Source of the DNA: Hyphomicrobiales bacterium
GTDB taxonomy: Bacteria > Pseudomonadota > Alphaproteobacteria > Rhizobiales > Rhizobiaceae
NCBI GenBank assembly: GCA_900473185.1
Contig: UCKU01000018.1
Span: 1-64,000, forward strand
DNA: 64,000 nt
Direction: 5' to 3'
Position 1 is the first letter of the stretch. Every line of letters begins with the position of its first letter. Below are positions 7,725 through 15,585 of the stretch, in pieces. The translations under genes and the position numbers were made by a program. The notes beneath the pieces were generated by a model. The model was not told where the DNA came from. It saw only the letters and a program-made list of their open reading frames with translations, and did no database searches.

Positions 7725-8258
7725 ATGTCTCGTATCGGTAAGAAGCCCGTTCAGGTACCTGCTGGGATCACGGCTACGGTCGATGGCCAGAAGGTTACTG
7801 CTAAGGGCCCGAAGGGCGAGCTGTTTTTCGTCGCAAACGACGAAATCAGCCTCAAGCTCGAAAACAATGCGGTCGTCGTAACGCCGCTTTCCCAGACGAA
7901 GGAAGCTCGTTCGAAGTGGGGCATGTCCCGCACGATGATCGAAAACATCTTCAAGGGCGTTAAGGACGGCTTCGAGCGCAAGCTCGAAATCAACGGCGTT
8001 GGTTACCGTGCCTCCCTGCAGGGCAAGAACCTGCAGCTGGCGCTTGGTTTCAGCCACGACGTGGTCTACGAACCGCCGCAGGGCATCACGATCGCTGTAC
8101 CGAAGCCGACGGAAATCGTCGTCACCGGCATCAACAAGCAGCAGGTCGGTCAGGTCGCCGCCGAGATCCGCGAATACCGCGGTCCGGAGCCCTACAAGGG
8201 CAAGGGCGTCAAGTATGCCGAAGAGCGGATTGTCCGCAAAGAAGGCAAGAAGAAGTAA
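7725..8258 (+). CDS. rplF: 50S ribosomal protein L6
   Basis: L6 (177 aa) is a two-domain protein near the factor-binding site. It begins MSRIGKKPVQVPAGI and has the C-terminal signature GPEPYKGKGVKYAEE. The 41-nt gap after rpsH holds no clear hairpin. Length is typical. Confidence 0.97.
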   Translation: MSRIGKKPVQVPAGITATVDGQKVTAKGPKGELFFVANDEISLKLENNAVVVTPLSQTKEARSKWGMSRTMIENIFKGVKDGFERKLEINGVGYRASLQGKNLQLALGFSHDVVYEPPQGITIAVPKPTEIVVTGINKQQVGQVAAEIREYRGPEPYKGKGVKYAEERIVRKEGKKK

Positions 8259-8270
8259 GGATCACGCGAA

Positions 8271-8633
8271 ATGGCTAGCAGGAAAGAAGCACTTGCACGT
8301 CGTGCCAACCGCGTGCGCCGTCATCTCAAGTCGGTGGCCAATGGCCGTCCGCGCCTGTCGGTTCATCGCTCGTCGAAGAACATTTACGCTCAGGTTATCG
8401 ACGATGTTGCCGGCAAGACCCTTGCCGCTGCATCGACGCTCGACAAGGATCTGCGCGGTTCTCTGAAGACCGGTGCTGACACCGCAGCAGCTGCCCTCGT
8501 TGGCAAGCTTGTTGCAGAGCGCGCTTCGAAGGCAGGCGTCACCGAGGTCGTATTCGACCGTGGCGCCTTCATCTATCACGGCCGCATCAAGGCCCTGGCA
8601 GATGCAGCTCGCGAAGGCGGTCTGACCTTCTAA
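8271..8633 (+). CDS. rplR: 50S ribosomal protein L18
   Basis: L18 (120 aa) binds 5S rRNA with L5. It begins MASRKEALARRANRVRRHL and ends with FDRGAFIYHGRIKALADAAREGG, both diagnostic. It follows rplF by 12 nt. A long structured spacer follows it. Confidence 0.97.
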   Translation: MASRKEALARRANRVRRHLKSVANGRPRLSVHRSSKNIYAQVIDDVAGKTLAAASTLDKDLRGSLKTGADTAAAALVGKLVAERASKAGVTEVVFDRGAFIYHGRIKALADAAREGGLTF

Positions 8634-8640
8634 TCAGTTT

Positions 8641-8717
8641 CCGGCCGAAGCCTTCATGGTCTTCGGCCGGATTTCACCGGACCGCAAATCGTTCCCCAGA
8701 GGAAGCCGATGCGGTCC
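8641..8717 (+). promoter_or_regulatory. Double hairpin between rplR and rpsE
   Basis: The first hairpin has a perfect 10-bp stem (8641-8650 with 8661-8670). The second has an 8-bp stem (8679-8686 with 8710-8717), an internal TTCC/GGAA stem, and is followed by TCGTTTTGTTT, like an intrinsic terminator. Inside an operon this could be an attenuator, a partial terminator or an RNA processing site. Confidence 0.55.
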
Positions 8718-8764
8718 TCGTTTTGTTTGCCGATTGCACCCGGAAAAGAAAAAGGAAGAGGACA

Positions 8765-9334
8765 ATGGCACAGGAAAGAAGGCCTCAGCGGGAAGACCGC
8801 CAGAGCCGCGAAGAGCGCGATAGCGAATTCGTCGACAAGCTTGTCGCGATCAACCGCGTCGCCAAGGTCGTCAAGGGCGGCCGTCGTTTCGGTTTCGCAG
8901 CACTCGTCGTCGTCGGCGACCAGAAGGGCCGCGTAGGCTTCGGCCATGGCAAGGCACGCGAAGTGCCGGAAGCCATCCGCAAGGCAACCGAAGCAGCCAA
9001 GCGCGAACTGATCTTCGTACCGCTGCGTGACGGCCGTACGCTGCACCACGACGTCCATGGCCGTCATGGCGCCGGCAAGGTTCTGCTGCGCTCGGCCAAG
9101 GTCGGTACCGGTATCATCGCCGGCGGTCCGATGCGCGCCGTTTTCGAAACGCTCGGCGTTCACGACGTCGTCGCCAAGTCGACCGGTTCGTCGAACCCCT
9201 ACAACATGGTTCGCGCTACCTTCGACGCTCTGAAGCACCAGGTTCACCCGAAGGACATCGCAGCTCAGCGCGGCATCAAGTATGCTACGCTCCAGGCTCG
9301 CCGTGCCGCTTCTGGCAACGCCTCTGAAGAATAA
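8765..9334 (+). CDS. rpsE: 30S ribosomal protein S5
   Basis: S5 (189 aa) contributes to decoding accuracy and mRNA helicase activity. ATG 8765 (MAQERRPQREDRQSRE) follows GGAAGAGGAC. The open frame reaches 8723 but without homology. The dsRBD-like segment VKGGRRFGFAALVVVGDQKG and the C-terminal GSSNPYNMVRATFDAL match the family. Confidence 0.97.
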   Translation: MAQERRPQREDRQSREERDSEFVDKLVAINRVAKVVKGGRRFGFAALVVVGDQKGRVGFGHGKAREVPEAIRKATEAAKRELIFVPLRDGRTLHHDVHGRHGAGKVLLRSAKVGTGIIAGGPMRAVFETLGVHDVVAKSTGSSNPYNMVRATFDALKHQVHPKDIAAQRGIKYATLQARRAASGNASEE

Positions 9335-9347
9335 GAGGAGCTGACCA

Positions 9348-9557
9348 ATGGCCAAGGCTACCAAGAAGGCTGAAGCGAAGACTGTTACGATCGAACAGAT
9401 CGGCAGCCCGATTCGCCGTCCGGACGTCCAGCAGCGCACGCTGATCGGTCTCGGACTGAACAAGATGCACCGTCGCCGCACGCTGGAAGACACTCCGGCC
9501 GTTCGTGGCATGATCCGTGCAGTCCAGCATCTCGTTCGCGTCGTCGACGAGAAGTGA
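9348..9557 (+). CDS. rpmD: 50S ribosomal protein L30
   Basis: L30 (69 aa) is a small peripheral protein of the large subunit. It contains IGSPIRRPDVQQRTLIGLGL and ends GMIRAVQHLVRVVDEK. The N-terminus has a short Lys/Ala-rich extension, normal for Rhizobiales. AGAGGAGCTG precedes the ATG. Confidence 0.96.
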   Translation: MAKATKKAEAKTVTIEQIGSPIRRPDVQQRTLIGLGLNKMHRRRTLEDTPAVRGMIRAVQHLVRVVDEK

Positions 9558-9573
9558 GTCCGGAGTAACGCTC

Positions 9574-10047
9574 ATGAAACTCAATGAAATTAAAGATAAC
9601 GAAGGCTCTACCCATAGCCGCAAGCGTCTTGGCCGTGGTATCGGCTCGGGCTCCGGCAAGACCGGTGGTCGCGGTGTAAAGGGTCAGAAGTCCCGTTCGG
9701 GCGTCGCCATCAACGGCTTCGAAGGCGGTCAGATGCCCATCTACCGTCGCCTGCCGAAGCGCGGCTTCAACAACATCTTCGCAGCCGATTATGTCGTCGT
9801 ATCGCTGGCACGCATCCAGGCTGCCGTCGATGCCGGCAAGCTCGACGCGAAAGCAACCGTTGATGCAGCTGCTCTGAAGGCTGCCGGCGTCATCCGCCGC
9901 GCCAAGGACGGCGTTCGCGTTCTCGCCGACGGCGAGCTCAAGGCCAAGATCACGCTCGAAGTTGCAGGCGCTTCCAAGCCTGCCGTCGAGAAGATCGAAA
10001 AGGCTGGCGGCAAGGTAACGCTTCTTTCTGCCGCAGCGGCAGAATAA
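9574..10047 (+). CDS. rplO: 50S ribosomal protein L15
   Basis: L15 (157 aa) is a late assembly protein. ATG 9574 gives MKLNEIKDNEGSTHSRKRLG followed by the glycine-rich arm GRGIGSGSGKTGGRGVKGQK. The frame is open back to 9517, inside rpmD, and that extension is rejected. An intrinsic terminator follows 15 nt after the stop. Confidence 0.97.
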   Translation: MKLNEIKDNEGSTHSRKRLGRGIGSGSGKTGGRGVKGQKSRSGVAINGFEGGQMPIYRRLPKRGFNNIFAADYVVVSLARIQAAVDAGKLDAKATVDAAALKAAGVIRRAKDGVRVLADGELKAKITLEVAGASKPAVEKIEKAGGKVTLLSAAAAE

Positions 10048-10062
10048 TAAACTGATGATATA

Positions 10063-10093
10063 TCGCCCGGGGTGCTTCACACCGGGCGATTTT
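10063..10093 (+). terminator. Intrinsic terminator after rplO
   Basis: Stem of TCGCCCGG (10063-10070) with CCGGGCGA (10082-10089), extended inward by GTG/CAC, followed by TTTT. It separates rplO from secY, implying that secY-adk has its own promoter in the 190-nt gap or depends on read-through. Confidence 0.75.
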
Positions 10094-10282
10094 GCTCCCA
10101 TATGTGAGCCTCACAAAAACCTGCTTGGACGCATCCGCGTCGAGACGGTAAGACTGAAAACGAGGGTGAGGCATAGGGTTGCGCCAGCGATCCGTCCGAA
10201 GCCCGGTTTTTAAAAGAAATTCATACTGATTCCGGTGCCGGCCGACTCGAGAGCGCCCGGAATTGGTAGCGCGGAGAAACGC

Positions 10283-11623
10283 ATGGCTTCTGCAGCGGAA
10301 CAACTGGCTTCGAACCTCAATTTTTCGACCTTCGCCAAAGCCGAGGATCTTAAGAAGCGCCTGTGGTTCACACTGGCAGCTCTCCTCGTCTATCGCCTGG
10401 GTACCCATATTCCGCTTCCGGGCCTCAATCCCCAGGCATACGCCCAGGCCTTCCAGGGCCAGGCTGGCGGCATTCTCGGCCTCTTCAACATGTTCTCGGG
10501 CGGCGCTGTGCAGCGCATGGCGATCTTCGCGCTCGGCATCATGCCCTACATCTCCGCTTCGATCATCGTGCAGCTCATGACCTCGGTCGTGCCGGCGCTC
10601 GAAAACCTGAAGAAGGAAGGTGAGCAGGGCCGCAAGATCATCAACCAATACACCCGCTACGGCACCGTCATCCTTGGCGCCCTGCAGGCTTACGGCATCG
10701 CCGTCGGTCTTCAGAGCGGCAATGGCCTTGTCGTCGATCCGGGCTGGTTCTTTAAGATTTCGACCGTTCTGACGCTTCTCGGCGGTACGATGTTCCTGAT
10801 GTGGCTCGGCGAGCAGATCACCTCGCGCGGCATCGGTAACGGTATTTCGCTGATCATCTTCGCGGGCATTGCAGCTGGTCTTCCGACCGCACTTGCCGGC
10901 ACGTTGGAGCTCGGCCGTACTGGCGCGCTGTCGACGAGCCTCATTCTGCTCGTCATCGTCGTCGCGATCGCGGTCATCGCCGTGATCGTCTTCGTCGAGC
11001 GTGCGCAGCGCCGTCTGCTGATCCAGTATCCGAAGCGCCAGGTCGGCAACCGCATGTTCCAGGGCGATACCTCGCACCTGCCGCTGAAGTTGAACACCTC
11101 GGGCGTCATCCCGGCTATCTTTGCATCTTCGCTGCTGCTTCTGCCGGCAACGCTTGCAGGCTTTGCCAGCACGACGGCGATGCCCGCCTGGGCGACCTCC
11201 ATCGTTGCAGCGCTTGGCCACGGCCAGCCGCTTTACATGGTGCTCTATGCGGCCCTCATCGCCTTCTTTGCCTTCTTCTATACGGCCATCGTCTTCAATC
11301 CGAAGGACACGGCCGATAACTTGAAGAAGCACGGCGGCTTCATCCCCGGTATCCGCCCGGGTGACCGAACCGCAGAATATATCGACTACGTGCTGACCCG
11401 TATCACGGTCCTCGGCGCTATCTATCTTGTCTTCGTCTGCATCCTGCCTGAGATTCTGGTGTCGCAAACCGGCATTCCATTATCCCTTGGTGGGACTTCG
11501 CTTTTGATCGTGGTTAGCGTAACTCTTGATACGGTGGCGCAGATCCAGGGCCATCTGATCGCGCAGCAGTACGAAGGCCTGATCAAGAAATCGAAGTTGC
11601 GTGGAGGAAAGAGGGGGCGATGA
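10283..11623 (+). CDS. secY: Protein translocase subunit SecY
   Basis: SecY (446 aa) is the ten-helix channel of the Sec translocon in the inner membrane. ATG 10283 (MASAAEQLASNLNFSTF) follows CGGAGAAAC. The frame is open from 10235, but the extension is not conserved. Family segments LGIMPYISASIIVQL and YPKRQVGNRM are present, and the C-terminus is basic (KSKLRGGKRGR). Its stop overlaps the adk start by 4 bp. Confidence 0.97.
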   Translation: MASAAEQLASNLNFSTFAKAEDLKKRLWFTLAALLVYRLGTHIPLPGLNPQAYAQAFQGQAGGILGLFNMFSGGAVQRMAIFALGIMPYISASIIVQLMTSVVPALENLKKEGEQGRKIINQYTRYGTVILGALQAYGIAVGLQSGNGLVVDPGWFFKISTVLTLLGGTMFLMWLGEQITSRGIGNGISLIIFAGIAAGLPTALAGTLELGRTGALSTSLILLVIVVAIAVIAVIVFVERAQRRLLIQYPKRQVGNRMFQGDTSHLPLKLNTSGVIPAIFASSLLLLPATLAGFASTTAMPAWATSIVAALGHGQPLYMVLYAALIAFFAFFYTAIVFNPKDTADNLKKHGGFIPGIRPGDRTAEYIDYVLTRITVLGAIYLVFVCILPEILVSQTGIPLSLGGTSLLIVVSVTLDTVAQIQGHLIAQQYEGLIKKSKLRGGKRGR

Positions 11624-12270
11624 GACTTATACTTTTGGGGCCGCCGGGCGCGGGTAAGGGGACCCAGGCCCAGCGGATCGTGGAAAAGCATGGCATTCCG
11701 CAGCTTTCCACGGGTGACATGCTGCGCGCCGCCGTTCAGGCCGGTACTGAAGTCGGTAAGCGCGCCAAGGCTGTCATGGACGCCGGAAACCTGGTCTCGG
11801 ACGAGATCGTCAATGCCATCGTCTCCGAACGAATCGACCAGCCCGATTGCGCCAACGGTTTCATCCTCGACGGCTTCCCGCGCACGCTTGTGCAGGCGGA
11901 TGCCACTGAGGCGATGCTGAAGGCCAAGGGTCTTGATCTCTCGGTCGTCATCGAATTCCGTGTCGACGACAAGGAGCTGGTCCGCCGCGTGGCAGGTCGT
12001 TACTCCTGCGCCGAGTGCGGCACCGTCTATCACGACACGGACAAGGTTCCGGTCAAGGAAGGCGTCTGCGACAAGTGCGGTTCGACCCACTTCAAGCGTC
12101 GTCCTGATGATAATGCCGAGACCATGACCAAGCGTCTCGAGGTCTACTACAAGGAAACCTCGCCGCTGATCGGCTACTATTATGCCAAGGGCAAACTGAA
12201 GTCCGTGGATGGCATGGCCGAAATCGATCAGGTTACCACCGAGATCGAACGCATTCTTTCCAAGCTTTAA
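11620..12270 (+). CDS. adk: Adenylate kinase with Cys4 LID
   Basis: Adenylate kinase (216 aa) converts AMP and ATP to two ADP. The P-loop GPPGAGKGTQ is at residues 7-16, and the AMP-binding and DGFPRT motifs are present (84-89). The LID holds four cysteines, C130-x2-C133-x16-C150-x2-C153, the structural zinc arrangement common in Gram-positives and seen in some alphaproteobacteria. It is coupled to secY by an ATGA overlap. Confidence 0.97.
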   Translation: MRLILLGPPGAGKGTQAQRIVEKHGIPQLSTGDMLRAAVQAGTEVGKRAKAVMDAGNLVSDEIVNAIVSERIDQPDCANGFILDGFPRTLVQADATEAMLKAKGLDLSVVIEFRVDDKELVRRVAGRYSCAECGTVYHDTDKVPVKEGVCDKCGSTHFKRRPDDNAETMTKRLEVYYKETSPLIGYYYAKGKLKSVDGMAEIDQVTTEIERILSKL

Positions 12271-12360
12271 AGCTTTGAAAATAAACTTTGCGGGAGCGGT
12301 TGCTTTTTTGCACTGATTCCGCTAAACCGCGCCAACTCGCGACATTCCCTGCGATCGGCG

Positions 12361-12382
12361 CGGATTTCCCGAAGGAAATCCG
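12361..12382 (+). promoter_or_regulatory. Hairpin in adk-rpsM gap
   Basis: Perfect 9-bp stem CGGATTTCC/GGAAATCCG with a CGAA tetraloop, about 107 nt before the rpsM start. No immediate T tract follows (TTTT comes 12 nt later). It may be an adk 3' end or the leader of the alpha operon. Confidence 0.45.
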
Positions 12383-12489
12383 GGTTCGATCGTTTTGTGA
12401 TGTTACGAACCCGAATTTAATCGAGCGGCCTTTGGCTGCATAACGAAGCCCTATTGCCGGATGGCAACTGGAATGCAAGGAGAACAGGC

Positions 12490-12858
12490 GTGGCACGTAT
12501 CGCTGGCGTCAACATCCCGACTGCAAAGCGCGTCGTCATCGCGCTGACCTACATTCACGGGATTGGATCGAAATTCGCGCAGGAAATCGTCGAGAAGGTC
12601 GGTATTCCGGCTGATCGCCGCGTTCATCAGCTCACGGATGCTGAAGTCCTTCAGATCCGCGAAACCATTGACCGTGACTACCAGGTCGAAGGTGATCTTC
12701 GTCGCGAAACCTCGATGAACATCAAGCGTCTGATGGACCTCGGCTGCTACCGCGGCCTGCGTCACCGTCGTGGCCTTCCGGTCCGCGGTCAGCGCACGCA
12801 CACCAATGCCCGCACCCGCAAGGGTCCGGCAAAGGCGATCGCTGGTAAGAAGAAGTAA
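12490..12858 (+). CDS. rpsM: 30S ribosomal protein S13
   Basis: S13 (122 aa) lies in the 30S head and contacts P-site tRNA. It starts with GTG at 12490 (VARIAGVNIPTAKRV) with AAGGAGA at 12477-12483. The upstream in-frame ATG at 12460 is not conserved. The C-terminal GQRTHTNARTRKGP is diagnostic. There is no rpmJ or infA between secY-adk and rpsM, as usual in Rhizobiales. Confidence 0.97.
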   Translation: MARIAGVNIPTAKRVVIALTYIHGIGSKFAQEIVEKVGIPADRRVHQLTDAEVLQIRETIDRDYQVEGDLRRETSMNIKRLMDLGCYRGLRHRRGLPVRGQRTHTNARTRKGPAKAIAGKKK

Positions 12859-12991
12859 TTTCCGGGAAACCGGAGTGGGGAGGCTGGCGGTCTGCGCCGG
12901 CCTCTTTTGAGTTTGGAGCGGCGTCATATAGACGCCGTTCCGGTGTAGCCGCTGGGATTACGGCGGTGAAGAGATCAACGAAAGGAATACC

Positions 12992-13381
12992 ATGGCTAAG
13001 GAAGCCGTCCGCGTTCGCCGTCGCGAACGTAAGAATATCTCGTCGGGTGTCGCTCACGTCAACTCGACCTTCAACAACACGATGATCACCATTACCGACG
13101 CGCAGGGCAATGCGATTGCTTGGTCGTCTGCTGGCGCCAAGGGCTTCAAGGGCTCGCGCAAGTCGACCCCGTTCGCTGCCCAGATCGCTGCCGAAGACTG
13201 CGCCAAGAAGGCTCAGGAACATGGCATGAAGTCGCTGGAAGTCGAAGTCTGCGGTCCGGGTTCCGGCCGTGAATCGGCTCTGCGCGCGCTCCAGGCTGCC
13301 GGTTTCATGATCACGTCCATCCGCGACGTGACCCCGATCCCGCACAATGGCTGCCGTCCGCGCAAGAAGCGCCGCGTCTGA
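12992..13381 (+). CDS. rpsK: 30S ribosomal protein S11
   Basis: S11 (129 aa) forms the platform and contacts the Shine-Dalgarno helix. It contains GVAHVNSTFNNTMITITD and ends TPIPHNGCRPRKKRRV, both diagnostic. The 133-nt gap from rpsM shows no clear gene. Confidence 0.97.
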   Translation: MAKEAVRVRRRERKNISSGVAHVNSTFNNTMITITDAQGNAIAWSSAGAKGFKGSRKSTPFAAQIAAEDCAKKAQEHGMKSLEVEVCGPGSGRESALRALQAAGFMITSIRDVTPIPHNGCRPRKKRRV

Positions 13382-13394
13382 TCATCGCTATCGT

Positions 13395-13461
13395 CACTGG
13401 TGAGCGCCTCCGCGCTCCCGGTGGTTTTCAAGCTCGGTTGCCACGATTGGATGGTGGCAAC
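13395..13461 (+). promoter_or_regulatory. Two hairpins between rpsK and rpoA
   Basis: The first hairpin (about 13395-13423) has a GAGCGC-ctcc-GCGCTC core with a wobble-paired outer stem and is followed by GTTTTC. The second has a perfect 8-bp stem, GTTGCCAC (13437-13444) with GTGGCAAC (13454-13461), and ends 17 nt before the rpoA ATG. The placement suggests tuning of rpoA relative to the ribosomal genes. Confidence 0.5.
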
Positions 13462-13478
13462 GAACGGAAGGCAAAATT

Positions 13479-14489
13479 ATGATTCAGAAGAACTGGCAGG
13501 AATTGATCAAGCCGAACAAGGTGGAGTTCTCTTCGAGCTCGCGCACCAAGGCGACTCTCGTTGCAGAGCCGCTCGAGCGCGGTTTCGGCCTCACCCTCGG
13601 CAACGCGCTGCGCCGCGTTCTGCTCTCCTCTCTGCGCGGTGCCGCTGTTACGGCCGTGCAGATCGACGGCGTGCTGCATGAATTCTCCTCGATCCCGGGC
13701 GTTCGCGAGGACGTTACGGACATCGTGCTCAACATCAAGGAAATCGCCATCAAGATGGATGGCGACGATGCCAAACGCATGGTCGTGCGCAAGCAGGGTC
13801 CGGGTGTTGTAACGGCTGGCGACATCCAGACGGTCGGCGATATCGAAATCCTCAACCCCGAGCATGTCATCTGCACGCTCGACGAGGGTGCCGAGATCCG
13901 CATGGAGTTCACCGTCAACAACGGCAAGGGCTACGTTCCGGCTGAGCGCAATCGTGCGGAAGATGCTCCGATCGGCCTCATCCCGGTCGACAGCCTCTAT
14001 TCGCCGGTCAAGAAAGTGTCCTACAAGGTTGAAAACACCCGCGAAGGACAGGTTCTCGACTACGACAAGCTGACCATGTCCATCGAAACCGATGGTTCCA
14101 TCTCCGGCGAAGATGCCGTCGCTTTCGCGGCACGCATCCTGCAGGACCAGCTTGGCGTCTTCGTCAACTTCGACGAACCGCAGAAGGAAACCGAAGAAGA
14201 GGCAGTCACCGAACTGGCCTTCAATCCGGCGCTCCTCAAGAAGGTGGACGAGCTCGAACTGTCCGTTCGTTCGGCAAACTGCCTGAAGAACGACAATATC
14301 GTCTACATCGGCGACCTCATTCAGAAGACCGAAGCAGAAATGCTCCGCACCCCGAACTTTGGTCGCAAGTCGCTCAACGAAATCAAGGAAGTTCTCGCTT
14401 CCATGGGCCTGCACCTCGGCATGGAAGTGCCGGCATGGCCGCCCGAGAACATCGAAGATCTCGCCAAGCGTTACGAAGACCAGTATTAA
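13479..14489 (+). CDS. rpoA: RNA polymerase alpha subunit
   Basis: The alpha subunit (336 aa) nucleates RNA polymerase assembly with its N-terminal domain (EPLERGFGLTLGNALRRVLL near residue 30) and binds UP elements and activators with its C-terminal domain (about 255-325, with TPNFGRKSLNEIKEVL). Both domains are complete. It is preceded by a hairpin and a GGAAGG site. Confidence 0.98.
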   Translation: MIQKNWQELIKPNKVEFSSSSRTKATLVAEPLERGFGLTLGNALRRVLLSSLRGAAVTAVQIDGVLHEFSSIPGVREDVTDIVLNIKEIAIKMDGDDAKRMVVRKQGPGVVTAGDIQTVGDIEILNPEHVICTLDEGAEIRMEFTVNNGKGYVPAERNRAEDAPIGLIPVDSLYSPVKKVSYKVENTREGQVLDYDKLTMSIETDGSISGEDAVAFAARILQDQLGVFVNFDEPQKETEEEAVTELAFNPALLKKVDELELSVRSANCLKNDNIVYIGDLIQKTEAEMLRTPNFGRKSLNEIKEVLASMGLHLGMEVPAWPPENIEDLAKRYEDQY

Positions 14490-14496
14490 GAAACAA

Positions 14497-14523
14497 AAAG
14501 GCAGGCTTTTTACGGCTGCCTTT
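14497..14523 (+). terminator. Hairpin after rpoA
   Basis: Perfect 8-bp stem AAAGGCAG (14497-14504) with CTGCCTTT (14516-14523). The T run is only the end of the stem, so termination is probably partial; rplQ follows 90 nt later. Confidence 0.5.
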
Positions 14524-14613
14524 CCCCGTCAAACAGCAGGCCTATCGCCTGCATGTGCCAGGAAACGGCAGGCCCGGTTAGCGTTAGGGCACCTGCATTA
14601 AAGGAGAATAGCA

Positions 14614-15036
14614 ATGCGCCATGGTAAAGCCGGCCGCAAGCTGAATAGAACTGCAAGCCACCGCAAGGCGATGTTCGCCAACATGGCGGCTTCGCTCATC
14701 ACCCACGAGCAGATCGTCACGACCCTGCCGAAGGCCAAGGAAATCCGTCCGATCGTCGAGAAGCTCGTCACCCTCGGCAAGCGCGGCGACCTGCACGCTC
14801 GCCGTCAGGCGATTTCGCAGATCAAGGACGCTGTTGTCGTCAACAAGCTGTTCGACACGATCGCTTCGCGTTACGCAACCCGCAACGGTGGCTACCTGCG
14901 TATCATGAAGGCCGGCTTCCGCCAGGGCGACAACGCTGCTCTCGCCGTCATCGAATTCGTTGACCGCGACACCTACGCCAAGGGCGCAGCTGACAAGGCT
15001 CGCGTCGCTGCTGAAGAGCAGTCTGTCGCTGCCTAA
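14614..15036 (+). CDS. rplQ: 50S ribosomal protein L17
   Basis: L17 (140 aa) surrounds the exit tunnel beside L22. It begins MRHGKAGRKLNRTASHRKAM and contains ITTHEQ-like SLITHEQIVTTLPKAKEIRP. It is the last gene of the alpha group, with AAGGAG before the ATG and a strong terminator after the stop. Confidence 0.97.
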   Translation: MRHGKAGRKLNRTASHRKAMFANMAASLITHEQIVTTLPKAKEIRPIVEKLVTLGKRGDLHARRQAISQIKDAVVVNKLFDTIASRYATRNGGYLRIMKAGFRQGDNAALAVIEFVDRDTYAKGAADKARVAAEEQSVAA

Positions 15037-15060
15037 GATTTTCCGGTTACGGAAACAGGA

Positions 15061-15086
15061 AAGCCGGGCTTTGCCCGGCTTTTTTC
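15061..15086 (+). terminator. Intrinsic terminator after rplQ
   Basis: Perfect 9-bp stem AAGCCGGGC (15061-15069) with GCCCGGCTT (15073-15081), a 3-nt loop and a run of six T. It ends the ribosomal cluster. Confidence 0.93.
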
Positions 15087-15104
15087 GTTTGAGCCCGCTT
15101 CTGT

Positions 15105-15487
15105 TCAAGCTTTGTCAAGCGGCCGATTGATCATGGCTTCGATATTGTAGCCATTGGGATCGAGGATAAAGCAGGCATAATAATCGGGCGCGTAGTCCGG
15201 GCGCGGGCCAGGTGGGCCATTATCCTGCGCGCCGCCTGCCAGAGCGCTTTGATAGAACGCATCGACTTCAGCCCTGTTCTTGGCCCGAAACGCGACATGG
15301 ATGCGCGTCAAAGGCGGGGGCTATCGGCCTGCTGGATTTCGAACAGGCAGCCATTGCCGATATCGAAGGCCCAGAACACGCTCTCCTTCCCGAAGAACAA
15401 TGTGTATCCCAAGGGTGCGAAGGCTCTTTCGTAGAAGAGCCTGCTCTTTGTGAGACCGCTTACAGCGACGGTGATATGGTCAATCAA
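15105..15487 (-). pseudogene. VOC/glyoxalase-family protein, frameshifted
   Basis: Read leftward from a TTG at 15487 (AGGAGCG just upstream), the frame gives IDHITVAVSGLTKSRLFYER and continues to ADSPRL before a TGA near 15311. The next frame continues without a gap in family terms, with THRIHVAF-like TRIHVAFRAKNRAEVDAFY and ILDPNGYNIEA at the C-terminus. The two halves together make one VOC metal-dependent enzyme of about 127 aa. One missing base in the run CCCCCGCCTTTG explains the break. It could be a real pseudogene or a sequencing error. Confidence 0.75.
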
Positions 15488-15585
15488 GCCTGGCGCTCCT
15501 TATGAGCTCATAGGGATGGCGAAATAAAAGCCGGTCGCGGCGTTCGCTCCACACATGTCCTGGTTCTCCGCCCGCTTTCGGAAAT

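Noticed and set aside
9950..11467. A 505-codon minus-strand frame opposite secY
   Set aside because: Composition is charged low-complexity sequence mirrored from the SecY codons, with no ribosome-binding site or homology.
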